This document shows, one piece after another, positions 36,617 through 44,917 of a stretch of DNA of 64,000 nucleotides. Under the pieces are notes generated by a model. The model worked only from the letters and a program-made list of their open reading frames with translations. It was not told the DNA's origin and did not search any database. Both the position numbers and the translations under genes were made by a program. Every line of letters starts with the position of its first letter. Position 1 is the first letter of the stretch. This stretch comes from Dyadobacter frigoris (GTDB lineage Bacteria; Bacteroidota; Bacteroidia; Cytophagales; Spirosomataceae): contig NZ_SZVO01000002.1 of assembly GCF_005280585.1 (NCBI RefSeq), positions 195,005-259,004 on the forward strand. The letters are read 5' to 3'.

Positions 36617-37339
36617 ATGAAAACTTTACTATCCTCTATTTTTTTATTGACAGCTATTAGTTCATCCTTTTCCCAAAACTTCCGAATCGCACCGGTTTTG
36701 GGAGCAAATGTTACCGTTTCTAACTTATCCAAGGAAAGTCGAACCGATTTAGAGGATGCATTGAATAACATCTATGATGAAAAAGGGAAAGTTAGTTTTC
36801 TACCAGTGGTTAAATTTCAGATCGGAGGGTTAGTCGAATACACCCTGAAAAAATCTCTCAGCATTCAGTCTGGATTAATCCTGAATGTAAAGGGTTGGAA
36901 ATTTAAGACAGATGGCAAATACTCAGGTATTGCCGTTAGTTATTCCACTAAACAGACCTTTACCTATCTTGACCTACCGCTTTGGGCTACTTACAGAATC
37001 GGCACCAACGGCTTTAAGTTGATCGCAGGTCCGACTATTGGTTTTGCCCTAAAAATAAGCCAAACGACGAAGGAATCCGGAAATGGCAATAATGAGGACG
37101 TAACTATCAAAGGGAAGATCGGAAACAATGCCGATACCGACGATGCAAGACCAATTGACCTGGCTTTGAATCTGGGAATTGCAAAGGAAATTCTGGTTAT
37201 GAACAAACCTTTAGAACTGTCCTTAAATATCCAACCATCGACAACCAAGTGGAATCCATCGTCAAAAATCGACTCTCAACGTTTCGGACGGCATCAGGTA
37301 GTTGGTGTCAGAGCAGCTTATTTCTTCAATATTAAGTAA
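36617..37339 (+). CDS. Outer membrane beta-barrel protein, PorT-like
   Basis: A 240-residue exported protein. The ATG at 36617 is chosen because it gives a clean signal peptide (MKTLLSSIFLLTAISSSFS); the upstream in-frame TTG would bury it. The mature part starts NFRIAPVLGANVTVSNLSKES and alternates hydrophobic residues in short strands, with SIQSGLILNVKGWKF, YLDLPLWATYRIG and FGRHQVVGVRAAYFFNIK, the pattern of eight- or ten-stranded barrels annotated as PorT or outer membrane beta-barrel proteins. It is the first gene of a five-gene block and is followed by 27 bases before the Kelch lipoprotein. The function is unknown. Confidence 0.8.
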   Translation: MKTLLSSIFLLTAISSSFSQNFRIAPVLGANVTVSNLSKESRTDLEDALNNIYDEKGKVSFLPVVKFQIGGLVEYTLKKSLSIQSGLILNVKGWKFKTDGKYSGIAVSYSTKQTFTYLDLPLWATYRIGTNGFKLIAGPTIGFALKISQTTKESGNGNNEDVTIKGKIGNNADTDDARPIDLALNLGIAKEILVMNKPLELSLNIQPSTTKWNPSSKIDSQRFGRHQVVGVRAAYFFNIK

Positions 37340-37366
37340 TCTCGATTCGCATTAAACCATATCACT

Positions 37367-38713
37367 ATGCATGCAAGACATATACTGTTTTTAGGTATTA
37401 TTCTATTTTCGCTAAGCTGTAAGAAAAAAACGGAAGAGCAACCGCCACTACCACAGGCACCACCCGTTGCCAAACTTACGTTTCCCACTAACAAAGAGGG
37501 CTCCACTGGAACCGTGTTAATGATAGAAGGAGAAAACTTCGCCGAGAAACCAGCAGATAATGTTATCAAAGTTAACGGTGTCCAGGTCAGCCATGTGGAA
37601 GTGGTAGAATTAAAACCATTGACTGGAAATAAAACCACTCGGATGCTGAGAACCTGTATTCCCAAGGGAGCCAAGTCGGGAGAAGTAACGCTGACGATTG
37701 GGAACAATACGATTGAGCTGGGAGGGCTGGTAATTAAAGAATACACATCCGATGGAAAGTGGAAGCAGGTAGCCGATTTTCCAGGTACACCCAAAACCGG
37801 ACTAACCAGCGCTTTTGTTATAAATGGGAAAGCCTATGTAGGACTCGGAGGAAAAGCTACTACCGAGGAGTACACCGACACTTACTTTTATGACTTCTGG
37901 GAATATGATCCATCCCTGGACAAATGGACAAAGAAGGCTGACTTTCCGGGAGGGAACAGGAACTACTTCATATCCTTTGCCATTGGCAACAAAGGATACC
38001 TGGGACTTGGTAGCAGAGACGACGTAGTCGGAAGTTTAGGAGATGAGTTCCAAAAGGATTTTTGGGAGTACGATCCAGCGATTGATAAATGGGCTAAAAA
38101 GAAAGATTTCCCCGGAGGACGACGAACTAAAGCATATTGCCTTTCAATCGGCAACCATGGTTACGTGGGATCGGGGCTCAACGTTGCGGTCGAGGTACAA
38201 AACGATCTTTGGCAATATAATCCAATCGACGACTCATGGAAGGAGCGAGCCCCTTTCCCATACAAGGAGGCTTTTGCATATGGGCTTAGCATTGAAACGC
38301 CGTTAATGATGAGTACACCTTCAAAAGGTTATCTCATGTCTAGTGAACTCGCCGACTTGTGGGGAATCAAATATGCATTTTGGCAGTATGACCCTTTGAC
38401 AGATAAATGGGCTCAAAAATCCACCTTTATTGGGATAAATTCAAAGAATGGAGTTATCAGTGCAACTTATGACGTTATGTTAACTTTTGGATTTTCTCTT
38501 GGGGGCCAGGTTTATGTGCCCATGCTCTACTACGACAATCTTTCAAAAACATGGTACCCTCAACTTTTTGCTTATGACGAAGGCGCGGGCAACTGGACCA
38601 AAAAGCCTGATTACACCGCCCCGCCACAAAATAATGTAACATTTTCAATCGGCAATAATGCTTATGTAGGATTAGGACCTTTTCAAAAAGATCTCTGGAA
38701 GTTTACACCGTGA
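37367..38713 (+). CDS. TIG/IPT-domain and Kelch-repeat lipoprotein
   Basis: A 448-residue lipoprotein with lipobox LFSLSC (Cys18) and a Lys-rich start of the mature chain. Residues about 35-125 form an immunoglobulin-like IPT/TIG domain (GSTGTVLMIEGENFAEKPADN, later GEVTLTIGNN). From about 130 to the end there are six Kelch-like blades with the repeated core FxEYDPxxDKWxKKxDFPGG; the first three are clear near 184, 234 and 284. The propeller probably binds a surface ligand or partner protein. Its stop codon overlaps the upstream GTG of the next frame by four bases, so expression with the OmpA-type protein is coupled. Confidence 0.85.
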   Translation: MHARHILFLGIILFSLSCKKKTEEQPPLPQAPPVAKLTFPTNKEGSTGTVLMIEGENFAEKPADNVIKVNGVQVSHVEVVELKPLTGNKTTRMLRTCIPKGAKSGEVTLTIGNNTIELGGLVIKEYTSDGKWKQVADFPGTPKTGLTSAFVINGKAYVGLGGKATTEEYTDTYFYDFWEYDPSLDKWTKKADFPGGNRNYFISFAIGNKGYLGLGSRDDVVGSLGDEFQKDFWEYDPAIDKWAKKKDFPGGRRTKAYCLSIGNHGYVGSGLNVAVEVQNDLWQYNPIDDSWKERAPFPYKEAFAYGLSIETPLMMSTPSKGYLMSSELADLWGIKYAFWQYDPLTDKWAQKSTFIGINSKNGVISATYDVMLTFGFSLGGQVYVPMLYYDNLSKTWYPQLFAYDEGAGNWTKKPDYTAPPQNNVTFSIGNNAYVGLGPFQKDLWKFTP

Positions 38714-38742
38714 ATAGTAGAAATATTTCATCTGGCCACAAA

Positions 38743-40020
38743 ATGCACAAAATACTTTTGCTTGTCCTCATCCTCCAAACTTCATCAGCTCAGGCCCAAT
38801 CAAAGCATGACAAAATCCGTACATCCTTTGGGATGTCAGGCGGAGCTGGTTACCGAAGATTATCGACAGATCCGAAAATAGAAAATGGGCCTTGGAATAT
38901 CTTCACATATGCAGGTAAGCCCCAATCCGACTGGTTTGGGGACTATTATACGATTACTGAAAAGGGTGAGAAAAAGAAAGTATTTTTCAGAGAAGTCGAT
39001 TTGGACCTGATGGCCCGATACACGATTATGAACGGGTCCGGAAACGGCTGGTTGTTCAATCTATCTTACAATGTCTCGCGAAACAGTTATTCGTTCGACA
39101 ACAATCCAACATTTCAGTTCAAAAACTACACCCTTAGTCGAAGAAACGGAGACTTGGAAGCCTGGAGTTTTCAAGGGGGTATAGCTCGTTTCTGGGACTA
39201 TGATACCAAAAACGAGACAAAACTCTTCATCAGACTAGGTGCAGGACTTTACACAGGTTACACCACAGGAGGGCTGAATATCCCGGTCAATAAAAACTAC
39301 CAACAGACATATATCGAAAAGGGAGCTGGCTTCAGAGTGAGTTTTGTAAGCAAAGAAGATCATGTATTTTATCTAATTCCAGAGGTTGGACTCACCGCAG
39401 CCACCCAACCAATCGAAATCACCCTTTCAGCGCATATCCCATCGAAAAGTTATATTTTCTCAGAAAGGTACAGTTTCTATCAAAAGAATACGCTCGTCGA
39501 CGAAACAGTCATTTCCTATGGAACTTTTCACACCGTGGCTATGCTCCGTGTAGGATTTAGTTTTTTCAAAACATTTCAAAAAGACAAAAAGAAATACAAA
39601 AATACGACCATAAACAACGTTCCTCCTCCGAATGATAAAAGCTCTAATGTGCAACTCAAGACTGACTCCCGTTTCGACATAGCGACAAAAAAAGCCCCAA
39701 TAATGTTGAGATTGTATTTTGAGGAGGGCAAAAGTGATTTGCTAGACAATTCGACGAACGAACTAAATGATCTCGCAAGTTGGCTCATAGCCAATCCAAC
39801 AATTCATATTCAATTGAACGGGCATACCGATATGATTGGAGATCATGAAAAGAACCAAATTCTGTCGATCCAGAGAGTGGTGCAAGTAAAGAATTTCCTT
39901 TCACTGAAAGGAATCGAATACCAACGCGTTGAAATCAAGGGATTCGGAGACACCAAACCCATATGCGCCCCTCCTTGCGCGGAAAATCGACGGGTGGAAA
40001 TGGTAATATTGAAGAAATAG
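38743..40020 (+). CDS. Outer membrane protein with C-terminal OmpA domain
   Basis: A 425-residue exported protein. ATG at 38743 gives the signal MHKILLLVLILQTSSAQA; a GTG at 38710 is an alternative that overlaps the previous stop. The N-terminal two thirds is strand-rich with barrel-like segments (YRRLSTDPK, WLFNLSYNVSRNSYSF, TKLFIRLGAGLYTGYTT). The last 110 residues are an OmpA-type peptidoglycan-binding domain: LYFEEGKSDLLDNSTNELN, NGHTDMIGD with the conserved Asp, and ENRRVEMVI with the conserved Arg. It should tie the outer membrane to the cell wall, a natural anchor for the surface proteins encoded beside it. Confidence 0.88.
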   Translation: MHKILLLVLILQTSSAQAQSKHDKIRTSFGMSGGAGYRRLSTDPKIENGPWNIFTYAGKPQSDWFGDYYTITEKGEKKKVFFREVDLDLMARYTIMNGSGNGWLFNLSYNVSRNSYSFDNNPTFQFKNYTLSRRNGDLEAWSFQGGIARFWDYDTKNETKLFIRLGAGLYTGYTTGGLNIPVNKNYQQTYIEKGAGFRVSFVSKEDHVFYLIPEVGLTAATQPIEITLSAHIPSKSYIFSERYSFYQKNTLVDETVISYGTFHTVAMLRVGFSFFKTFQKDKKKYKNTTINNVPPPNDKSSNVQLKTDSRFDIATKKAPIMLRLYFEEGKSDLLDNSTNELNDLASWLIANPTIHIQLNGHTDMIGDHEKNQILSIQRVVQVKNFLSLKGIEYQRVEIKGFGDTKPICAPPCAENRRVEMVILKK

Positions 40021-40073
40021 AAAAATGGCATCTCATATTAAAAGCTAAGCTAATTTTATATCCCCAAAAATGC

Positions 40074-40532
40074 ATGAAAACATCAGGCTTTTTAATACTC
40101 TTTTTAACTATCATCCATTCCTCATCATTTGCCCAAAATCAGGAAGAGTTATTTGACGATTTCATAAAAAGACTTTCGTCAGACCCGGCATTTCAGCGAG
40201 AACGCGTGATGGCCTACAACTACGGAAAAAATGTTGTCTGGCAAAAAGTTCGGAGTGCTACCATAGAAGATGAAGTAATACGGATCGAACCATCTCAATG
40301 GAAACACATTGATTTTAGCAAAGGACAAAGTAGCGGGCCAAAACCTTATGAATGGGTGTCCCAGCCAGCCGAACGCTACGATACGGGACGAAGGATTGTT
40401 CAGTCAGGAATAGGCAATGATTTGTACATCGTTTTTGAATTTATTTATCAGCGCGCCCACTTCGACAAAGTAAACAGAAAAGAGCAACCAAGCCGCTGGG
40501 TCCTCACTTCGATTAAAGAAACCATACAATGA
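40074..40532 (+). CDS. Small exported protein of unknown function
   Basis: A 152-residue protein starting at the ATG that begins its signal peptide (MKTSGFLILFLTIIHSSSFAQ). The mature part (QEELFDDFIKRLSSDPAFQRERV then YNYGKNVVWQKVRSATIEDE) is not familiar to me; it has a charged N-terminal helix and strand-like segments ending RWVLTSIKETIQ. There is no lipobox, so it is periplasmic or secreted. Its stop overlaps the start of the next gene by four bases (ATGA), so it is translationally coupled to the ELWxxDGT protein and is likely to act with it. Confidence 0.72.
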   Translation: MKTSGFLILFLTIIHSSSFAQNQEELFDDFIKRLSSDPAFQRERVMAYNYGKNVVWQKVRSATIEDEVIRIEPSQWKHIDFSKGQSSGPKPYEWVSQPAERYDTGRRIVQSGIGNDLYIVFEFIYQRAHFDKVNRKEQPSRWVLTSIKETIQ

Positions 40533-42739
40533 AAAATCCAACCGCATATCTGGTTCTCGTCTTCATACCAATATTGCTTTGGAAGAGCAATTCCTATGCA
40601 CAAGTACCCGTTGCCGAGTTGGTGAAGGATATCAATGCGGGAAAGTTTGACAGCCATATTGGCTACCTAACAAAAATCAACGAGACGACAGCCCTCATGT
40701 TTGCCGAAGATGAGTATTATGGGCGCGAGCTATGGACAACAGACGGCACCAGTGCTGGTACCCATTTGGTCAAAGATATTGCACCTGGTAAAAACTCCTC
40801 AACAGAAAGAGGAGTCTCTGCTACTAAACCAATAGTCGTAGACAATACCTTGTATTTTCTTGCCGATGATGGCATTCATGGGCTACAAATCTGGAGAAGT
40901 AGTGGAACCGAAGCCGGAACCTATGCGGTAACAAATTTCTCGTATAAGGAAACTCTATTGAAGTTTATTCACCTCACTGAATTCCAAAAGGAGGTGTACT
41001 TTTGGTTTACCAACGGTGAAGGATATGACTTATACAAAACCGGAGGATCCATTGCCAAGACAATACTGGTAAAGCAATTTAGGTATTCTAGCCACCCCAC
41101 GGCGCCTGTTGCATTTAAAACCGAATTGTATTTTACCGGGTGGATATCTGGAGATGTAGGATTCGCGCTGTGGAAAACGAACGGAACTCAGCCGGGAACG
41201 GTTAGGGTTGGCCCTATATTACCGAAACGCCCAACGAGCCTTACACTCATAGGAAATCATCTGTACTGTTTCCTCCAGGATTTAGGAGACTTATGGAAAA
41301 CTGACGGCACAGTAAATGGAACAGGGCTAATCAGAAACATTGACGGGGCAGGATATGGGGTGAAGATTTTCCTCTCCAAAGGACAAGGTTATTTTTGGTC
41401 AAAAGAAAGAGCCTCTTTCAACACTCGTTTATGGAAAACAGATGGAACACTTATGGGTACCATGGCTATTTCCGGAGAGGAACACAACAATGCCATTATT
41501 GCTTTTAAGGATCGTCTTTATTTTTCATATCAAAGTAAGACTAACCAGGGACAGGAACTTTGGACAACGGATGGTACACCAGAATCCACGAAACCATTCA
41601 CGTCTGCTTTTACAGGTACCAATCCTAGTTACTTAACCGAAACTGGTAACATGATGTACTACTATGCAAATGTGCGTTCCAACGAAACGCATTCTATTGA
41701 AGGATTGGGGATTTGGCAAAGCGATGGCACTCCATTGGGAACACGGCTAATCGGGCAACTTGGAAAAAGAATTGGACTTCCAAGGTTTCCTCATTTCTAT
41801 GGCAGCTCATTTGGTATTGCTGGCGAAGAAGAAGGGCCAGTTTTTGTGGCACTTGGAAAATATCTCCTATTTATTGGCCAAGGAGATAAGTATGCATCAA
41901 ATAACGAGAAAGCAATAGGCGCTGAGCTATTTCGCGTTCCAATTCCGACTGTCGTAAAATCAGCTATTATCAACACTGCATCGTCAACACAAGTAGCCGA
42001 AAGCGTTAAGCCAAGGAATCCTAGTGTCAACAACAGAAATTCTTACCAAATCAAAAATGTCACTAGAACATTTGGCAGAAAAAATAGTAAAGGAGATACC
42101 ATTGCTTCCGCCAAAGCGGAATTTATTTATCCTGAATTTACAGATAATACACTCAATCAACTTATCCGGTACAAGCTGGTAAAGGGAAGTACCTATGAAA
42201 AAGAAGCCCAAGGCCTGGTTGCCGATCATAAGGACATGTTAAGCAACTATAAGGACGATGAAATTGGAGCTGCAATGAGTCAGGCAATATTACATCAAAA
42301 AGTTACCGTTATCCGAGAGACCGACCATTTCCTAAAACTAAGAAACGATTACTACGGACAGGAAGCTGGAGCCGTACATGGGCAATTTGCTGAAAATTAT
42401 TGGATCTATGACAAACAGAAAAAATACTTTCTTACCCTTTCAGACCTATTTGACAACAGAGGGATGGCTGATTTATTAACCATTGCCGAGGCAACATTTC
42501 GTAAAAATGAAAAACTGAGCCCTCAGACCACACTATGTAAAAACTACATTTTCGACAAATGTAAGTTTGCCTTAGCACAGCAATTCAGGCTTGATGATAA
42601 AAGCCTGACTTTTGTCTATAACCCTTATGAAGGAAAATCATTCTCAGCAGGCATTTGGACATTGGCTATTCCATATGCCAAAATTCAAACTCTTTTCCGG
42701 CCCGAGTATGGAAGGTTGATTGAGCAGGAAACAATGTGA
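40529..42739 (+). CDS. ELWxxDGT-repeat protein with C-terminal DUF3298/PdaC-like domain
   Basis: A 736-residue exported protein with signal peptide MKNPTAYLVLVFIPILLWKSNSYA. Residues about 60-430 hold eight copies of the ELWxxDGTxxGT motif (GRELWTTDGTSAGT, GLQIWRSSGTEAGT, then five more, to GLGIWQSDGTPLGT), a propeller-type repeat. A linker (about 465-505) leads to a C-terminal domain resembling the RsiV/PdaC-type DUF3298 fold: VIRETDHFLKLRNDYYG, GAVHGQFAENYWIYD, LTLSDLFDN, then LTFVYNPYEGKSFSAG and WTLAIPYAKI. DUF3298 domains bind lysozyme in RsiV and carbohydrate-linked ligands in PdaC relatives. Joining the two in one chain is unusual to me. It ends the five-gene block. Confidence 0.85.
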   Translation: MKNPTAYLVLVFIPILLWKSNSYAQVPVAELVKDINAGKFDSHIGYLTKINETTALMFAEDEYYGRELWTTDGTSAGTHLVKDIAPGKNSSTERGVSATKPIVVDNTLYFLADDGIHGLQIWRSSGTEAGTYAVTNFSYKETLLKFIHLTEFQKEVYFWFTNGEGYDLYKTGGSIAKTILVKQFRYSSHPTAPVAFKTELYFTGWISGDVGFALWKTNGTQPGTVRVGPILPKRPTSLTLIGNHLYCFLQDLGDLWKTDGTVNGTGLIRNIDGAGYGVKIFLSKGQGYFWSKERASFNTRLWKTDGTLMGTMAISGEEHNNAIIAFKDRLYFSYQSKTNQGQELWTTDGTPESTKPFTSAFTGTNPSYLTETGNMMYYYANVRSNETHSIEGLGIWQSDGTPLGTRLIGQLGKRIGLPRFPHFYGSSFGIAGEEEGPVFVALGKYLLFIGQGDKYASNNEKAIGAELFRVPIPTVVKSAIINTASSTQVAESVKPRNPSVNNRNSYQIKNVTRTFGRKNSKGDTIASAKAEFIYPEFTDNTLNQLIRYKLVKGSTYEKEAQGLVADHKDMLSNYKDDEIGAAMSQAILHQKVTVIRETDHFLKLRNDYYGQEAGAVHGQFAENYWIYDKQKKYFLTLSDLFDNRGMADLLTIAEATFRKNEKLSPQTTLCKNYIFDKCKFALAQQFRLDDKSLTFVYNPYEGKSFSAGIWTLAIPYAKIQTLFRPEYGRLIEQETM

Positions 42740-42909
42740 ATCAGCGATGCTAATAACATAGCAATATAAGCGAAGAGTACTGATAAAAAATGAATCTAGC
42801 TTTTCAAAAGTAAATTCAACCTCTTCGGAGGGAGTTCAAATCTTATTCGACAACAATAAAATATTAGGTACTTTCCTAATTGAATCTTTTGTTCACAATA
42901 TTCCTGAAC

Positions 42910-42944
42910 TAGCACTGTCAGTTGTGCAACAACCAACAGTGCTA
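42910..42944. other. Interrupted perfect hairpin at the end of the envelope block
   Basis: TAGCACTGT at 42910-42918 pairs with ACAGTGCTA at 42936-42944; inside, GTTGT at 42921-42925 pairs with ACAAC at 42929-42933 around a 3-base loop, the two stems separated by a symmetric CA/CA internal loop. It lies 171 bases after the envelope block and 34 bases from the end of the lipid-kinase gene. No T-run follows on either strand. Confidence 0.5.
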
Positions 42945-42977
42945 TGATATTCTGATAAATTGTCTAAAACTCAAACA

Positions 42978-43853
42978 TTAAGGTACCAAAACAGTTACAT
43001 AATTTTTAAGAATCTCCGCTTCTACACATCTCACCAAACCTTTATATTCCCCATCAACCTGAAAATAAACTTCCCGGTCCAGGCATTCAATTTTCGCCTT
43101 TTCAACCGAAAGAAATTCCATGACGTCATGATTAAATTCTGTATTACCAGTCAGGAATTTAGCCGTTTCAATGAAATCGATTTTCTTGGCGATCACCAGT
43201 TCAAACTTTCCATCCGACATATCCCCAAAAGGATTTATGCTGATTCCCGTACCGTATTTTTTTGCATTGGCAATAATTACAACCAGCGCTTCTGTTTCAA
43301 TTATACCCTGATCCGTCGTAATCCTTACCTGAAAGTTTTCGTGTTCATTCAGCGTTTTGAACATTTCCAGCGCATAACCCAGTTTTCCGCGCGTGTCGCC
43401 GCTTTCATAATTTTTAACCAAAAGTGCATTAAGGCCAATATCGCTCAGGTGCAGGCTGATATCTTCATTAATTTTTACTGCATCAATGTGGACTGAATTT
43501 TCACCAAAAGCCACCTCAATCGATTCATCAATGGAAACAGGAAGACCAAAATCAGCAGATAATCCATTGGCTGAACCAGCCGGAATAATTCCAAAAATAA
43601 CCTCCTGACCTTGCACTGCTTCGGCGACCATGGAAATGGTGCCATCACCCCCGGCCACTAAAACGCGGCTGGGGCACAGGTTTTTTACCAGTTCCCGTAT
43701 CTCATTTAAATCATCGATTCCGGTTGTTGAAAAAATGCTCAAAACATAGTCATCCTCCTCTGCTCTGGCAGCAACTTTTAAAAGAATTTCCTGTTTATCC
43801 TTATTTCCTGATATTGGGTTAACAACCAACAAAACTTTTCGTTCTGAAAACAT
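42978..43853 (-). CDS. Diacylglycerol kinase family lipid kinase
   Basis: A 291-residue protein of the DagK/YegS family. The start is set at ATG 43853 (MFSERKVLLVVNPISGNKD) rather than the GTG six codons upstream. Visible motifs: VNPISGN (11-17), the nucleotide-binding GGDGT (68-72), and PAGSANGLSADFGLP (91-105). The C-terminal beta domain ends EYKGLVRCVEAEILKNYVTVLVP. The family phosphorylates diacylglycerol, sphingoid bases or related lipids, so the product could be phosphatidic acid. It is divergent from an App1 phosphatase gene with 46 bases between starts, suggesting opposed roles in lipid turnover. Confidence 0.88.
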   Translation of the reverse strand: MFSERKVLLVVNPISGNKDKQEILLKVAARAEEDDYVLSIFSTTGIDDLNEIRELVKNLCPSRVLVAGGDGTISMVAEAVQGQEVIFGIIPAGSANGLSADFGLPVSIDESIEVAFGENSVHIDAVKINEDISLHLSDIGLNALLVKNYESGDTRGKLGYALEMFKTLNEHENFQVRITTDQGIIETEALVVIIANAKKYGTGISINPFGDMSDGKFELVIAKKIDFIETAKFLTGNTEFNHDVMEFLSVEKAKIECLDREVYFQVDGEYKGLVRCVEAEILKNYVTVLVP

Positions 43854-43899
43854 ATTCTCTAATTTAGGCACTTCAAGTGAATAAGGATCTGGTAATAAT

Positions 43900-44907
43900 A
43901 TGAAACGATGCGACTTAAAACTATACAGAGGTTATGCAAATAAAAAGGAAATAGTCATTTTCGGCCATATCGTCGAAAAATATCCTGAAGGCGATCACAA
44001 ATATACCCGCACAGGTTTTAGATATGCACGCACCATCCTCCAGTTATTTTCATTAAAAACCATACCAAATTTGCGTGTGGTTTTGCGTGTGGGTTCGGTA
44101 GTAGCCGAAACTCAGGCAGAAGATGACGGATATTTTCGTTTTCAAATACCTTTTCACGAACCTATGGAAGGTGGCTGGCATTCCTATGAAGTAAGTGTGG
44201 ACGACGAAATAGGCAAACATAAGTACAAGGCTACCAGGCACGAAGAATTCTTCTTTCCTTACGAAAGTTCTTATGGAATCATTTCAGATATTGACGACAC
44301 CTTTCTGATTTCCCATAGCCGGCGTTCCTTCAAAAAATTATTTGTACTGCTCGCAAAAAACGTCCAGGCCAGAAAACCTTTTGATGATGTGGTAAAACAT
44401 TACCAGCTTTTGTCGCTCGCCAGCCGTACAAATCCCATTCAGCAGAATAATATTTTCTTCTACGTTTCAAGCAGCGAATGGAATTTGTATGATATGATCG
44501 TTCGCTTTGCCGAGTTGAACGGATTACCAAAAGCAATCCTTAAACTTAAAAAAATCAAATCGGGGCTTGATGATTTTATCATGACGGGCGCTGGGTCACA
44601 TGGCCATAAATTTCGCAAAATTCAGAATATCATTGAATTTTATCCGGAGCTGCAATTCATATTACTGGGTGATGATTCCCAAAAAGACCCTGAAATTTAT
44701 GCTGAAATCTGTGCCATATATGCGCCAAATATCAGGGCTGTTTATATCCGTCAGACACGTAAAAGAAGTAAATCCGAGGTAACAATGCTTTTAAAAGGAA
44801 TAGAGGAAAGGGATATTGACACCAGCTATTTTTCTCACAGCAATAAAGCCATCATTCACTCCATTGAGACCGGAATTGTTTTCAGACAACCGACGGAAAA
44901 TAAATAA
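43900..44907 (+). CDS. App1 family phosphatidate phosphatase (DUF2183)
   Basis: A 335-residue protein related to the catalytic domain of yeast App1. The HAD-like DxDxT motif is DIDDT at 130-134 in YGIISDIDDTFLISHS, and a second acidic site LLGDDSQKDPEIY lies near 268-280. The N-terminal part (about 15-115) contains a beta-sandwich-like segment (NLRVVLRVGSVVAETQAEDDGYFRF). App1 removes phosphate from phosphatidic acid to give diacylglycerol. There is no signal peptide. It is followed by the PLP enzyme after 10 bases and is divergent from a lipid kinase that would catalyse the reverse step, which supports a lipid role. Confidence 0.85.
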   Translation: MKRCDLKLYRGYANKKEIVIFGHIVEKYPEGDHKYTRTGFRYARTILQLFSLKTIPNLRVVLRVGSVVAETQAEDDGYFRFQIPFHEPMEGGWHSYEVSVDDEIGKHKYKATRHEEFFFPYESSYGIISDIDDTFLISHSRRSFKKLFVLLAKNVQARKPFDDVVKHYQLLSLASRTNPIQQNNIFFYVSSSEWNLYDMIVRFAELNGLPKAILKLKKIKSGLDDFIMTGAGSHGHKFRKIQNIIEFYPELQFILLGDDSQKDPEIYAEICAIYAPNIRAVYIRQTRKRSKSEVTMLLKGIEERDIDTSYFSHSNKAIIHSIETGIVFRQPTENK

Positions 44908-44917
44908 ATTCAAATAA

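Noticed and set aside
39963..40073. Upstream extension of the small exported protein overlapping the OmpA-domain gene
   Set aside because: It overlaps a conserved OmpA region in another frame and hides a good signal peptide starting at 40074.
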